Below, in pieces: positions 8,127 through 16,814 of a stretch of 55,175 bases of DNA. Position 1 is the stretch's first letter. Every line of letters starts with the position of its first letter. The notes beneath the pieces are model-generated. The model saw only the letters and a program-made list of their open reading frames with translations. It made no database searches and was not told the origin of the DNA. Origin of the DNA: Pseudomonadota bacterium (GTDB lineage Bacteria > Bdellovibrionota > Bdellovibrionia > Bdellovibrionales > Bdellovibrionaceae); NCBI GenBank assembly GCA_021300175.1, contig JAJTIC010000030.1, positions 1 through 55,175 on the forward strand, written 5' to 3'. Made by a program: the position numbers and the translations under genes.

Positions 8127-8743
8127 AAGGTTCCTTTTGGAGTGTAAAGATCATAGCGAATGGCACTGCCTTCGAATTGATGGATAGGATTCGGCAGCAG
8201 GGGGTCAGCTTTGATCGGACGCTTAACGACAAATCTGGCAGCTGCTGTTTTGAGAGCGCACTCTGCTAAGATGTGGGCGTCCAAATCATCGCCGACCACT
8301 TCACGAAAAATGCGCATTTCCTTTCGAGGGAGCGCCGATTTCTTTTTAGGAGCAAACATGGGGTCGAAGTAGAGGACTTGACCGCTCAGCTCTTGACAAT
8401 GTTCTTCCAACCAATGCTTTGCGTCCGCAAATTGAAAACCAGGATTAGCGAGAGTCTGCTCACGAGCGGCTTGTTGTAGCAAGGCAAAAATCAGAGGATT
8501 TCTTTCAAGAGCTGTAACGTGAAACCCCAATCTCGAGAGGAAAACTGCATCTTCACCAAGACCTGCACTCAGATCAATCACACGATCAAAGCCTTTGGGC
8601 GCGCCACAGGCTTTGGCAATGAGTTCACTCTTGCCGCGATGGGGCCTTTGATACTCTTTTTCAGAAAAATCAATTTTGAAATTACCCCATTCTGGATGTT
8701 TCAACCAAAGCTTTTCTTGCTCCAGTTCTAACCAAGCGGGCAT
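8123..8743 (-). CDS. rsmJ: 16S rRNA (guanine1516-N2)-methyltransferase RsmJ-like
   Basis: A 206-residue methyltransferase. RVIDLSAGLGEDAVFLSRLG is motif I, and VLYFDPMFAPKKKSALPRKE is the RsmJ-typical DPM(Y/F)P-KKSA signature. It would methylate G1516 of 16S rRNA in the cytoplasm. I place the start at ATG 8743, which overlaps the previous stop as TAATG. The longer in-frame extension to 8998 would run into the UbiA-like gene and has no homologous look. The E. coli enzyme is about 250 residues; the shorter N-terminus here is as expected for this branch. It sits inside a prenyl-lipid and signalling operon, with no obvious functional link. Confidence 0.9.
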   Translation of the reverse strand: MPAWLELEQEKLWLKHPEWGNFKIDFSEKEYQRPHRGKSELIAKACGAPKGFDRVIDLSAGLGEDAVFLSRLGFHVTALERNPLIFALLQQAAREQTLANPGFQFADAKHWLEEHCQELSGQVLYFDPMFAPKKKSALPRKEMRIFREVVGDDLDAHILAECALKTAAARFVVKRPIKADPLLPNPIHQFEGSAIRYDLYTPKGTL

Positions 8744-9828
8744 TACTCCACCCCAGCCGTGACTAGGATGAGAAAAACAAAATTCAAAGAAAACCATAAA
8801 CTCATCTGTAAAAGAGCAATCTGCTTTCCAACCCGCAAAGTTTTTGTCATGTCGGATCCCAAAGGACTTTGCAGGCGATCCAGATTTTTCCAAAAAACAA
8901 AACTCGCAAAAAATCCTGAAACAAGAAAAACCAAAGCCACTTCCGGCAACGAGTACAAAACATGCAACAGAACAAGACCTAAACAGAAAGTGCTCCACCA
9001 GATTTTCAAAAGCACTTTTGAACTATCAAATCCTAAATGAGTGATTGAATTGCGAAAACGAGCTTGGGACTGAACCATCAACAATTCAAAATTTCTCAAG
9101 TGCAAAGAAAAAACACCCACCCACCCCGTGAGGAGACCAATCAAAACCGCTTCTACATCCAGCGGGGCCCCAAAAGAGAGCTGAAATCCGCTGGTCAAAA
9201 AGGGACCTAAAAGTAAAAATACCAAAAGCTCTGTCCAACTTCTGTACTTAACGCCCATTCGAAAGGAAGTGATCAAAATCACTCCCAAAGCAGACAAGGA
9301 ACCCACAAAAAGAAGAACTTGAGGGTAATCCAACACAGGCTTCAAACCAAAAAGAACACCTAAGATAAAATAAATCCAAGCCCAAACTTTCACGGACTGG
9401 GCAGTGACCCAACCTTTTTGAATCGCTCGGGATCCTGCTGTCGGCAAAACACGATCAAGGCCTTTCATGTGATCTACAAAATCATTTCTTAAGTTAAGGC
9501 TTGTATGTAGGAAAAAAGCCCCAACGGCGGCAAGCAAACCATCCAAGGGATTGATCAAAGTTCCATCAAACAAATTTTTCACGATGATCAAGAACATCGG
9601 AAGAGCTGCATAAATGAAAGTGTGGAGCTTGAAGACCTGGGACCATTTGACGAAAAAGTCGGGTGTCTCAATCTGTTGTACCGGCACAATTTGGAAAGTC
9701 ACTCGCTCTTGATCAGAATCCACATTCAACGACTGCAAAGGCAGTGCTCTGTGAGTGTTTGAAAAAGTGCCCAACAGATAACTTTGAAAGTCAGAATCCG
9801 ACTTATTTAATGTTTTGAGCTCGCTCAT
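8743..9828 (-). CDS. UbiA-family prenyltransferase homologue with degenerate second Asp motif
   Basis: A 361-residue membrane protein with about eight hydrophobic segments beginning near residue 65. The first prenyl-diphosphate motif, NLRNDFVDHMKGLDR near 113-126, matches the MenA/UbiA NDxxD site. The second motif, which in the neighbouring menA is RDMEGDRK, is replaced here by LRNFELLMVQSQARFR, with no Asp pair. There is also a 60-residue polar N-terminal extension absent from menA. The start is ATG 9828, overlapping the synthase stop (ATGA). It is probably a MenA paralogue that prenylates another acceptor or has lost transferase activity. Confidence 0.75.
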   Translation of the reverse strand: MSELKTLNKSDSDFQSYLLGTFSNTHRALPLQSLNVDSDQERVTFQIVPVQQIETPDFFVKWSQVFKLHTFIYAALPMFLIIVKNLFDGTLINPLDGLLAAVGAFFLHTSLNLRNDFVDHMKGLDRVLPTAGSRAIQKGWVTAQSVKVWAWIYFILGVLFGLKPVLDYPQVLLFVGSLSALGVILITSFRMGVKYRSWTELLVFLLLGPFLTSGFQLSFGAPLDVEAVLIGLLTGWVGVFSLHLRNFELLMVQSQARFRNSITHLGFDSSKVLLKIWWSTFCLGLVLLHVLYSLPEVALVFLVSGFFASFVFWKNLDRLQSPLGSDMTKTLRVGKQIALLQMSLWFSLNFVFLILVTAGVE

Positions 9829-10766
9829 GAGGAGACTTTTCTCCAATAAAGAATATCTGTGAGCGGAGCTAACGATTGCACAAGATCTTTTTCAGAATCT
9901 TTGAGATACCCAGATAAAGTTTTCAAGTGATGACTGTAAAGCTGAATCAAAAACTCATTCATTTTATCAAATTCACTGACGTGCTGATCAAACTGAGAAG
10001 CTCCCCCCAGGACTGATTGGAAATCCGCCATCGTCTGACAAGTTCGAAGTTTTTCTCTTTGATCGCGAGAAAGACCACGGCTCGCATAAGCTGCGAAAGA
10101 ATTTAAATAACCTGATTTCAAATCACCTAAGACAGCTTTACCTTCATTGTTGCGAATATTGTAATCCAACAGGTCATCCGAACGCTGAAACAACTGACCC
10201 AGCAGAGTTCCCATTTCTTCGAGATTGGTGTGGAGCTGCGCTTCGTTCCTTTGCTGGGCAATAAAAGGGGCTCGTAAGCACCACTTAAACAAAGAAGCTG
10301 TTTTTAAATTATGAACTCTGTCGAGCTGGGAAAGCTCAACGTTCATGTCTTTGACCAATGAGTCTTGCAGCCACTCCCCTTCGAGAAGGTCTGAAATCAC
10401 TTGAGCTGTGTACTGCACGAGCTGAATATTGCCATACCCAGAGAGGTTCACCATCACTCGCGCCAACAAATAGTCGCCCGCAAGCACCGCATACTCGGGG
10501 GTGTACTTGTTCCAAGCCGCTGGCTTTCCTCGACGCAACACCGACCGATCGATCAAATCATCGTGAAGAAGGGACGCATTGTGAATAAACTCGATTGTCT
10601 GACTCAAGAGCTCTTGCGTGCGCAGATCTAAGCCCATGTGCTGCGCCATTAAGCCGATCAGTTTTGAGCGAAAGCCTTTCCCCCCAGAAAACAAATCGTC
10701 ATAAAGCAGATTCAGCTTTGGCAAATAAGCTGGGAAGTCTTTGGGATCATAAATCTTAATATTCAT
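9825..10766 (-). CDS. Trans-polyprenyl diphosphate synthase
   Basis: A 313-residue enzyme that condenses isopentenyl diphosphate onto an allylic primer. The first Asp-rich motif is LLHDDLIDRSVLRRGKPA near residue 67. The second, QRSDDLLDYN near 194, is also complete. This matches the IspB/HepT group making long chains for quinone tails, rather than farnesyl synthase; the chain length cannot be read from the sequence with confidence. It opens the operon running to 3386 and overlaps the UbiA-like gene by 4 bases, so their products may be used together. The gene menA lies 4 kb away. Confidence 0.92.
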   Translation of the reverse strand: MNIKIYDPKDFPAYLPKLNLLYDDLFSGGKGFRSKLIGLMAQHMGLDLRTQELLSQTIEFIHNASLLHDDLIDRSVLRRGKPAAWNKYTPEYAVLAGDYLLARVMVNLSGYGNIQLVQYTAQVISDLLEGEWLQDSLVKDMNVELSQLDRVHNLKTASLFKWCLRAPFIAQQRNEAQLHTNLEEMGTLLGQLFQRSDDLLDYNIRNNEGKAVLGDLKSGYLNSFAAYASRGLSRDQREKLRTCQTMADFQSVLGGASQFDQHVSEFDKMNEFLIQLYSHHLKTLSGYLKDSEKDLVQSLAPLTDILYWRKVSS

Positions 10767-10864
10767 AGTGATTTAACTCGGCGCATCTGGCTCCCACACT
10801 CAGCCCTTACATTTCAGATTTCTCTTCTTGATGTCAAGCTGTGGATGATCCATTGTTAAAAAAA

Positions 10865-11284
10865 ATGAAAGCTTTTGAATACCAACACACCGTTCGATTT
10901 CGTGAATCTGATCCCGCTCAAATGTTGTTCTTTGGGAACACTCTTTCTATTGTCCATGATGCCTATGAAGAGTTTGTGCAATTCTTGGGCTTTAGCTTTG
11001 ATGAGTGGTTTTTGAACCCCCAAGTGATTTACCCACTCCGAGCCAGCCATCAAGAATTCCTGCGCCCCTTGAAGCCAGGTCAGAACTATCGGATTCAGGT
11101 CACCGTGAAAGACCTCAGTGAAAGCACTTTCACACTGCAATTTTTGTTTTTAGATGATCAACAGCAAGTTTGTTGCAAAGTAGAAACAGTCCATGTCTGT
11201 GTCGATCGTAAGACCACGACCAAACAAAAATTACCTTCTCGCTTAGACAGCGAACTTCGACAGAGAAAGGCTCCTTCTTTATGA
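10865..11284 (+). CDS. Hotdog-fold acyl-CoA thioesterase (MenI/YbgC-like)
   Basis: A 139-residue thioesterase of the 4HBT family. VRFRESDPAQMLFFGN near residues 9-24 is the typical strand and helix with the catalytic Asp (ESDPAQ). Because it sits among menE, menC, menA and menB, hydrolysis of 1,4-dihydroxy-2-naphthoyl-CoA (the MenI step) is the most economical role, but a YbgC-like role is possible. An upstream GTG at 10841 would add eight residues. The ATG fits the family opening, though neither start has a clear Shine-Dalgarno. The stop overlaps the next start (ATGA). Confidence 0.82.
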   Translation: MKAFEYQHTVRFRESDPAQMLFFGNTLSIVHDAYEEFVQFLGFSFDEWFLNPQVIYPLRASHQEFLRPLKPGQNYRIQVTVKDLSESTFTLQFLFLDDQQQVCCKVETVHVCVDRKTTTKQKLPSRLDSELRQRKAPSL

Positions 11285-11718
11285 CTTGGTGGAAAGAAGG
11301 CGTTCGCTTTGAGTGCCAAGGTTCGGGCAAGTGCTGCACCTCCCATGGCGAATATGGTTTTGTATTTTTAACTTTGGATGACCGGCGAATAATGGCCAAG
11401 CACTTGGGAATTTCGACGTCGGTTTTCACTCGAAAATATTGTGAAAATAAAAATGGGGTTTTCCATCTCATCGAAGATCCTAAAAACACTGACTGCATGT
11501 TTTTGAAAGACAAAAAGTGTTCGATTTACGAAGCTCGCCCCACTCAGTGTCGAACTTGGCCGTTTTGGCCCGAAGTCATGAACGCCAAAACTTGGAAAAA
11601 AGAAGTCATGTCTTTCTGCCCTGGGGTTGGAAAAGGGCCTTTAATTCCCGCAGAGAAAATCAAAAAAACTTTGAAAGAACAGCAGCGATCAGAAGATCAG
11701 ATTCTCGCGATGAAGTAA
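11281..11718 (+). CDS. YkgJ-family Cys cluster protein (zinc or iron chelating)
   Basis: A 145-residue protein with the YkgJ-type Cys pattern: CQGSGKCC near residues 11-18, then KDKKCSIYEARPTQCRTWPFWP near residues 76-98. Members are thought to bind a metal or Fe-S cluster; the cellular role is not established. It overlaps the thioesterase by 4 bases (ATGA), so the two are co-translated. Its 3' end overlaps the convergent menE gene by 30 bases. Confidence 0.88.
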   Translation: MTWWKEGVRFECQGSGKCCTSHGEYGFVFLTLDDRRIMAKHLGISTSVFTRKYCENKNGVFHLIEDPKNTDCMFLKDKKCSIYEARPTQCRTWPFWPEVMNAKTWKKEVMSFCPGVGKGPLIPAEKIKKTLKEQQRSEDQILAMK

Positions 11719-12855
11719 CTGCTTTTTTGTTTCTGATTCGAGTGGTTTTCCCAACGAAGAACGCAAGATTTCCTTCACCCACAGAATGGCATGAATGCGA
11801 TGAACTCCGGGCACGTGTTGGTTCCACTCTTGGACCTGTTTTTTGCAATCCTGGCAAGTCTCGTCGGCATACAGAACAATCTGATGGCCCTTTCGAAGGT
11901 CGGCCTCCGAAGAAATGTAAGTGTTTCGGTCCATTCCCGGGAACCTTTGTTGCCACTGCGCTTGCAGTCGATCCAAATCGACACCTTCGCCCAAAATCTT
12001 CACGGACCGCGAAGCTCTCCCAAGCCATTTCATTTTCGATCCATCTTCACTGATCCAACACAGGTCCTGAGTTTTCACAAGATAGGGAGCTTCAGGACTA
12101 AAAAACTGAGGTATTCCCCGATTGATTTGAGCGTAACCCGTGAAAGCTGACGTGGTCTGAATTTGCAGTTTTCTTTCCTCATCCAATGAAAACCGAGCGT
12201 GAGACAAAGCAGATAGAACTCTCTCAGGGGTTGAATTCAGCTCTGCCAAAGACCACTTTCGTCCTGCAACCAAAGAGCAGGTCTCTGTCATCCCGTAACT
12301 TTCAACGACGGGATATCCCAAATCCAAAGCTGATCTTAAAAGCTCCACTTCTAGCACCGCTCCCCCCATGAGTGCGCCTTTCAAGCTCGATGGCGCAGGC
12401 TGACCTAGCTGAACCAGATCATAAAGCTGCGTGGGCACAAGGGAGATCCACTGGCAATTTTCTGAATGAAGGCGTTGATAAGTTTCTCCGGCATTCCAGC
12501 GCCCCTCTGACGAAAGAACTTGAAAACCACCCACGGCTGCCCTGGCTTCGATGGCAAGACCACCGACATGAAAGCGTGGCAAGACTTGGAGCCAACGATC
12601 TTGGGGACGTGTTTCTAAGAACTCATTCACTGAACGCGCAGAGCTCAAAAATGCTTTCTTAGAAATCGCGATCAGTTTCAATGATTGATGCACTGATTTG
12701 GTAGAACCTGACGAGGGAATCCACAAATGCCCCGGGAAAACAGAGAAGGCATTAAAAAGAGATTTGAGTTCACTCTGCTCAGTAGTCGACAGATGAGGAC
12801 TATAAAAAAGATGGGATTCTTCAGAACCCCAATCTATTTTTTGAGAGGTGTCCAT
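11689..12855 (-). CDS. menE: o-Succinylbenzoate--CoA ligase
   Basis: A 388-residue ANL-superfamily adenylating enzyme that activates o-succinylbenzoate with ATP and CoA. Visible motifs are an abbreviated SSGSTKS phosphate loop near residue 48, ESYGMTETCSLVAG near residue 189, and RSSLGKPLE near residue 368 with the catalytic lysine. At 388 residues it is shorter than the about 450-residue E. coli enzyme. The N-terminal region is trimmed and the GxPK part of the loop is missing, a deviation worth noting. It follows menC with a 22-base overlap, which strongly supports the assignment. Cytoplasmic. Confidence 0.88.
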   Translation of the reverse strand: MDTSQKIDWGSEESHLFYSPHLSTTEQSELKSLFNAFSVFPGHLWIPSSGSTKSVHQSLKLIAISKKAFLSSARSVNEFLETRPQDRWLQVLPRFHVGGLAIEARAAVGGFQVLSSEGRWNAGETYQRLHSENCQWISLVPTQLYDLVQLGQPAPSSLKGALMGGAVLEVELLRSALDLGYPVVESYGMTETCSLVAGRKWSLAELNSTPERVLSALSHARFSLDEERKLQIQTTSAFTGYAQINRGIPQFFSPEAPYLVKTQDLCWISEDGSKMKWLGRASRSVKILGEGVDLDRLQAQWQQRFPGMDRNTYISSEADLRKGHQIVLYADETCQDCKKQVQEWNQHVPGVHRIHAILWVKEILRSSLGKPLESETKKQLLHRENLIF

Positions 12856-13838
12856 TCCACTTTTGCCAGCAGGTCATCGAAGCCAACACCGTGGCCAACG
12901 ACACTTTGAATATAAGGACCTTGCACTTGAATGCGACTTGAATAGTCGTTGGGTTTATACGATCTCAAGCTCAAACAGCCCGCTTCTAAGCTGTTATTGG
13001 GAAGAATTTTTTTGATCTCACCCGCCACAGCTGCTGCATGAACGACTCCCACCGGATGATCCAAAGCAGAAGTGACAACGCATTTGAGATTAAACTTAGA
13101 AACTAAATCTTTGGCAGCTTCGACATCTTGGCGCGCTGGTTTGATCACAACAACTTTAAAAGGCAATTCACCCACAGAGCCCAGTCGTTCTGGATCAACT
13201 TTATCAAGTTCGTTGTCCATGGCGATCGTCGTCAGTTTCGCAGCTTCTCTCCAGCCATCGAGATCCCAAGGAATTGGGTCTTCGATAAACTCGATCTTTG
13301 CCCTCTCAGCAGACCCCATCTGAGACATAAACCTTTCAAACTGTGAGAAATCCACTTTGGCATTAAAATCCAATCGCAAAGTCAGCCAAGTGTTCTGCTT
13401 GATCGTTCGAGCAATAAATTTTGCTTCTTGGTCGACATCTTTTCCTACTTTGACTTTCAGGGTAGTGAACCCCGCTGATTTGATTTCCTTAATCATCGCA
13501 TCAGACAGCTTGGTAGAGTCATTGAGCAAGAAGTGATTTTTGACCTTGGGTAAACCTGTGAGTAAGTTCTTACCCTCTTTGCGAGCATCTGCATCCCTTT
13601 TGGCGAGCCAAATGACTTGCTCGACCAGGGCGGAAATTTTACCTGCTCGAAGAGCATCCAAGTGGGTTGACAGATCATGATCACCAAGCTCAGGCCATGG
13701 GTGCAGATCTGCATAGCCCACTTTTCCGTTGGGCCATTGCACTTTCATCAAAGCCCCTTTACGAGCTTCTTGAGCCGCCACAGCTCCAATGCTCATGATT
13801 GGACTGAGCTCATATTCGTGGAACCAAAACTGGATCAC
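12834..13838 (-). CDS. menC: o-Succinylbenzoate synthase
   Basis: A 334-residue member of the enolase superfamily that dehydrates SHCHC to o-succinylbenzoate. The catalytic KxK pair is in TLKVKVGKD near residue 146. Metal ligands follow in LRLDFNAKVD, EFIEDPIPWD and IAMDNELDKV, and the second catalytic Lys is in VVIKPAR. The start is taken as GTG 13838, which overlaps the menA stop (GTGA) and gives the expected IQFWFHEYELSP beginning. The longer frame to 14018 would lie inside menA and is rejected. Downstream it overlaps menE. Confidence 0.9.
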   Translation of the reverse strand: MIQFWFHEYELSPIMSIGAVAAQEARKGALMKVQWPNGKVGYADLHPWPELGDHDLSTHLDALRAGKISALVEQVIWLAKRDADARKEGKNLLTGLPKVKNHFLLNDSTKLSDAMIKEIKSAGFTTLKVKVGKDVDQEAKFIARTIKQNTWLTLRLDFNAKVDFSQFERFMSQMGSAERAKIEFIEDPIPWDLDGWREAAKLTTIAMDNELDKVDPERLGSVGELPFKVVVIKPARQDVEAAKDLVSKFNLKCVVTSALDHPVGVVHAAAVAGEIKKILPNNSLEAGCLSLRSYKPNDYSSRIQVQGPYIQSVVGHGVGFDDLLAKVEWTPLKK

Positions 13839-14716
13839 AACACCAACCCCACTGAAAGCAAAATACCAAAAATTAAATGCAGGCCTGCAGCCATCCCCAA
13901 GAATCGATTGTACTCTCTTCCCGGCTCGGTAATGAAGACCAGTTTCACGATTTTTACTCCTAAGGGCAATGCTGCCCAAGGCAAAAGAAAAGCCCAGAAC
14001 TCTGAGCGAAAGCCCCAAAAAATTCCAAGAAGAAACGGCGACAGGGAAAGCACGGCAATTTCATAGCGACCAAATTTCAACCCAAACCGTGCCGCCAAAG
14101 TCATTTTGTTCACTTTGCGATCACCTTCCATGTCCCGCAAATTATTGATCGCAATCAACACGGTGGCGTGAAGGCCAATTTGGAGTCCTAAAACAACGGC
14201 CTCCCATGTCACCAACTTGGTTTGAATGAAAAAGAGGCCCACAACAGCAACAATCCCAAAGAATAAAATCACAAAAAGATCCCCAAGGCCTTTGTAAGCT
14301 AAAGGATAGGGGCCTGCTGTGTAGCCATAGCCTAGAGCCACCGAAATGAGGCCCACCACGAAAATGGGCCAGCCGCCTTCGAGGACCAAAGGAACTCCAC
14401 AAAGGATGGCGAGAGCAAACAGCACGGTGGCCATAAAAAGGACTTCTTTCGTAGTAAACACTCCCGATTGAGTGACTCTCTGTGGACCCAAGCGCTCCGA
14501 AGTGTCAGCACCTTTCATAAAATCCACAGCATCATTCACAAGATTCGTTCCGATCTGAATGAGAAAGCTTGCCAGCAATGCTAATAAGCTCCATTGCCAA
14601 ACCCATGAACCCGTTTGTGAAAACGTCAGTGCGGAAGCTCCAAGAATGGGCACGAGGGCTGCTGTCAGGGTTCTGGGGCGAAAAGCTAAAATCCACATCT
14701 TTATGCGTTTCATCAT
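13835..14716 (-). CDS. menA: 1,4-Dihydroxy-2-naphthoate polyprenyltransferase
   Basis: A 293-residue inner membrane enzyme with about eight to nine hydrophobic segments. It joins a polyprenyl tail to 1,4-dihydroxy-2-naphthoate. Both Asp-rich motifs are present: NLVNDAVDFMKGADTSERLG near residues 58-77 and INNLRDMEGDRKVNK near 191-205. It is the first gene of menA-menC-menE, with ATG at 14716. It contrasts with the UbiA-like paralogue at 8743-9828, which has only the first motif. A divergent gap of 76 bases separates it from rmuC, with likely promoters for both. Confidence 0.94.
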   Translation of the reverse strand: MMKRIKMWILAFRPRTLTAALVPILGASALTFSQTGSWVWQWSLLALLASFLIQIGTNLVNDAVDFMKGADTSERLGPQRVTQSGVFTTKEVLFMATVLFALAILCGVPLVLEGGWPIFVVGLISVALGYGYTAGPYPLAYKGLGDLFVILFFGIVAVVGLFFIQTKLVTWEAVVLGLQIGLHATVLIAINNLRDMEGDRKVNKMTLAARFGLKFGRYEIAVLSLSPFLLGIFWGFRSEFWAFLLPWAALPLGVKIVKLVFITEPGREYNRFLGMAAGLHLIFGILLSVGLVL

Positions 14717-14792
14717 TAAAGCAGTTAGCCATTTTTTCGCACCAACATGAAGTAAAAAAATGCTATGGTAGCGCTTCGAATCAGGGAGCTTT

Positions 14793-15896
14793 ATGGAACT
14801 CGTTATTTTTGCTTTCGGAGCCGTTGTCGGACTTGTTATCGGATATGTTTTGAGTCAAAAAAAGTTTCAGTCCACCCAAGCACAGCTCGAAAAAGTGATG
14901 GAGCAAAGATTTGAAAATTTGGCCAACCGAATTCTGAATGATAATTCACAAAAATTTAGCGACCAAAGCTTCAAACATTTGAATCATCTGATTGAACCTT
15001 TCAAAGAGCGCTTGAAAGATTTTGAAAAGAAAGTGGAAGAATCCTACTCCACAGAACGAGCTGAAAGAGGCTCTCTCCGCGGTGAACTCACCCGATTGAT
15101 GGAACTCAATTCAAAAATGAGCCAAGAGGCTGAAAGCCTGTCCCGAGCCCTCAAAGGTGATAACAAAACCATGGGGAATTGGGGCGAGATGATTCTGGAG
15201 AATATTCTCGAGCGCTCTGGCCTCAGAAAAAACGAAGAGTATATTGTTCAGGGTACAGAACTTTCTCTTAAAAATGACGATGGGCAAAGCATTCGACCTG
15301 ATGTTTTGGTGAAACTCCCCGACGGCAAACACTTGATCATCGATTCAAAAGTTTCTCTCACAGCCTATGAGTCTTATGTGAATGCTGAGACTGAGGCCGA
15401 GCGCGAAGTCGCAGCGAAAGCTCACGTCGAAAGTCTGAAGCGCCATATTGATGGCTTGAGTGCTAAAAAATACCACACAGCCCAGGGACTAGCCTCTCCT
15501 GATTTTGTCATGCTCTTTATGCCCATTGAACCTGCTTTTGCTTTAGCGTTTAAACTCAAGCCTGATTTGTTGCAAATGGCTTGGGATAAAAACATCGCGC
15601 TGGTCAGCCCAACCACTTTACTCAGTACCTTGCGCACCGTCGCTGCCACTTGGAAGCATGAACGCCAAGAGCGCAATGCTTTAGAAATCGCTAAACAAGG
15701 AGGAGCGCTCTACGACAAATTCGTCGGCTTTGTCGATGACCTCACTGAGCTCGGCAAAAAAATCGAGCAAACTCAAAAAGCGCATCATCAAGTGATGAAT
15801 AAGCTGAGCGAAGGCTCTGGAAATCTGATCCGCAGAGTGGAAAACCTCAAAGAGCTTGGTGTAAAAACAGATAAAAGGTTGATGCTGGATCAATAA
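14793..15896 (+). CDS. rmuC: DNA recombination protein RmuC
   Basis: A 367-residue RmuC-family protein. Residues 3-22 are a membrane anchor, residues 25-115 a long coiled coil, and the remainder the nuclease-like core. The core is marked by GNWGEMILENILERSGL near 128-144, IRPDVLVKLPDGKHLIIDSK near 167-186, and SPTTLLSTLRTVAATWKHER near 270-289. The family limits inversions and rearrangements at short repeats; its enzymatic role is not settled. GGGAG precedes the ATG. It ends in TAATG shared with the next gene, so the two are coupled. Confidence 0.94.
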   Translation: MELVIFAFGAVVGLVIGYVLSQKKFQSTQAQLEKVMEQRFENLANRILNDNSQKFSDQSFKHLNHLIEPFKERLKDFEKKVEESYSTERAERGSLRGELTRLMELNSKMSQEAESLSRALKGDNKTMGNWGEMILENILERSGLRKNEEYIVQGTELSLKNDDGQSIRPDVLVKLPDGKHLIIDSKVSLTAYESYVNAETEAEREVAAKAHVESLKRHIDGLSAKKYHTAQGLASPDFVMLFMPIEPAFALAFKLKPDLLQMAWDKNIALVSPTTLLSTLRTVAATWKHERQERNALEIAKQGGALYDKFVGFVDDLTELGKKIEQTQKAHHQVMNKLSEGSGNLIRRVENLKELGVKTDKRLMLDQ

Positions 15897-16807
15897 TGAA
15901 GTGGAAATTGAGCGGTGCTCTTTTTATTTTGCTTCTGGCCTATGTTGGGACTGTGCGCATCCTTGAGCCTGAACTTCCCGCTGAGATTCTTGCTGTCCTT
16001 CAGGAGATACCAAGAAAGGCTTTGACCGAACAAGAACAGAACTTGCTTCTTGCTCTGGAGACACCTTATGGCTTCAAAGAAGAATTTAAGATCGACAACT
16101 ATAGCGACCCCCAAAAGTATCTCAAAGACACTGCTGGAAAAATTAGTTTCTCCGCCGTCTTTGAAACGAACTTAAGTCTTTCTCACTCTAATTCTTGTGA
16201 AATTGTCTTTACTCACTGGTCTCGTTTTTTGAGTTTGGAAGAAAATGACACTGCTCGAGCCGTCGCCGAGATTCAAAGGGATCCACGACCCTTTTACAAA
16301 CACATGCAAAAAAAGGTTCGCTTTTATGTTCATCACCTTGGTGAAGAAATTCCATTTATTGAAAAACTTATGATCCTCTCGATCCTTTCAAAAATAGGTG
16401 AGAGTTTTTTGAAAGTTCAATCCCAGGGCCCCCTCTGGACACTTCCTCAGGAAATTCGCTCTTTGCTCGCGTCTCTGGATCGTGAGAAAATTCTACGGTC
16501 TTCAAAAGTGGCTGAGATGCGAGGTGCCGCTTGCTTATTGAAAATGAGCAAAGGCTCAAGGCTCAGTCTGTCCGCTTACCTCATTCAAAAAAATGTTGTT
16601 CTGATCGATGTCTGGAAAAAGTGGGAGACTCTCATTGAGCACTGTGGTCGACTCAAAAAATGTGAAGCAGTCACTGAATTAAAGAAACCCTTTAACCCCT
16701 TTTATCCTCTCAGGCAGTTGTATTTAACTTGGCTCTCACCTCGAGGAAATTTCCATTCCTTCTCTGAAAAAGTCGATTTCCTTAGAAGTTTTTCTGAACC
16801 TGACTAG
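15896..16807 (+). CDS. Hypothetical protein with N-terminal membrane anchor
   Basis: A 303-residue protein that I do not recognise. Residues 5-22 are hydrophobic (a signal anchor or uncleaved signal peptide), then the protein is polar and mostly helical by appearance, with charged stretches and a few isolated Cys. It begins at the ATG within the TAATG shared with the rmuC stop, so it is co-expressed with rmuC. It ends 7 bases before the stop of convergent menB. No catalytic motif is visible. A periplasmic or membrane-attached location is the most that can be said. Confidence 0.72.
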   Translation: MKWKLSGALFILLLAYVGTVRILEPELPAEILAVLQEIPRKALTEQEQNLLLALETPYGFKEEFKIDNYSDPQKYLKDTAGKISFSAVFETNLSLSHSNSCEIVFTHWSRFLSLEENDTARAVAEIQRDPRPFYKHMQKKVRFYVHHLGEEIPFIEKLMILSILSKIGESFLKVQSQGPLWTLPQEIRSLLASLDREKILRSSKVAEMRGAACLLKMSKGSRLSLSAYLIQKNVVLIDVWKKWETLIEHCGRLKKCEAVTELKKPFNPFYPLRQLYLTWLSPRGNFHSFSEKVDFLRSFSEPD

Positions 16808-16814
16808 AGACACC

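Noticed and set aside
8744-8998. N-terminal extension of rsmJ
   Set aside because: Would overlap the UbiA-like gene by 255 bases; the TAATG junction and homologue length favour 8743.
13839-14018. N-terminal extension of menC
   Set aside because: Lies inside menA in another frame; GTG at the GTGA junction gives the family start.
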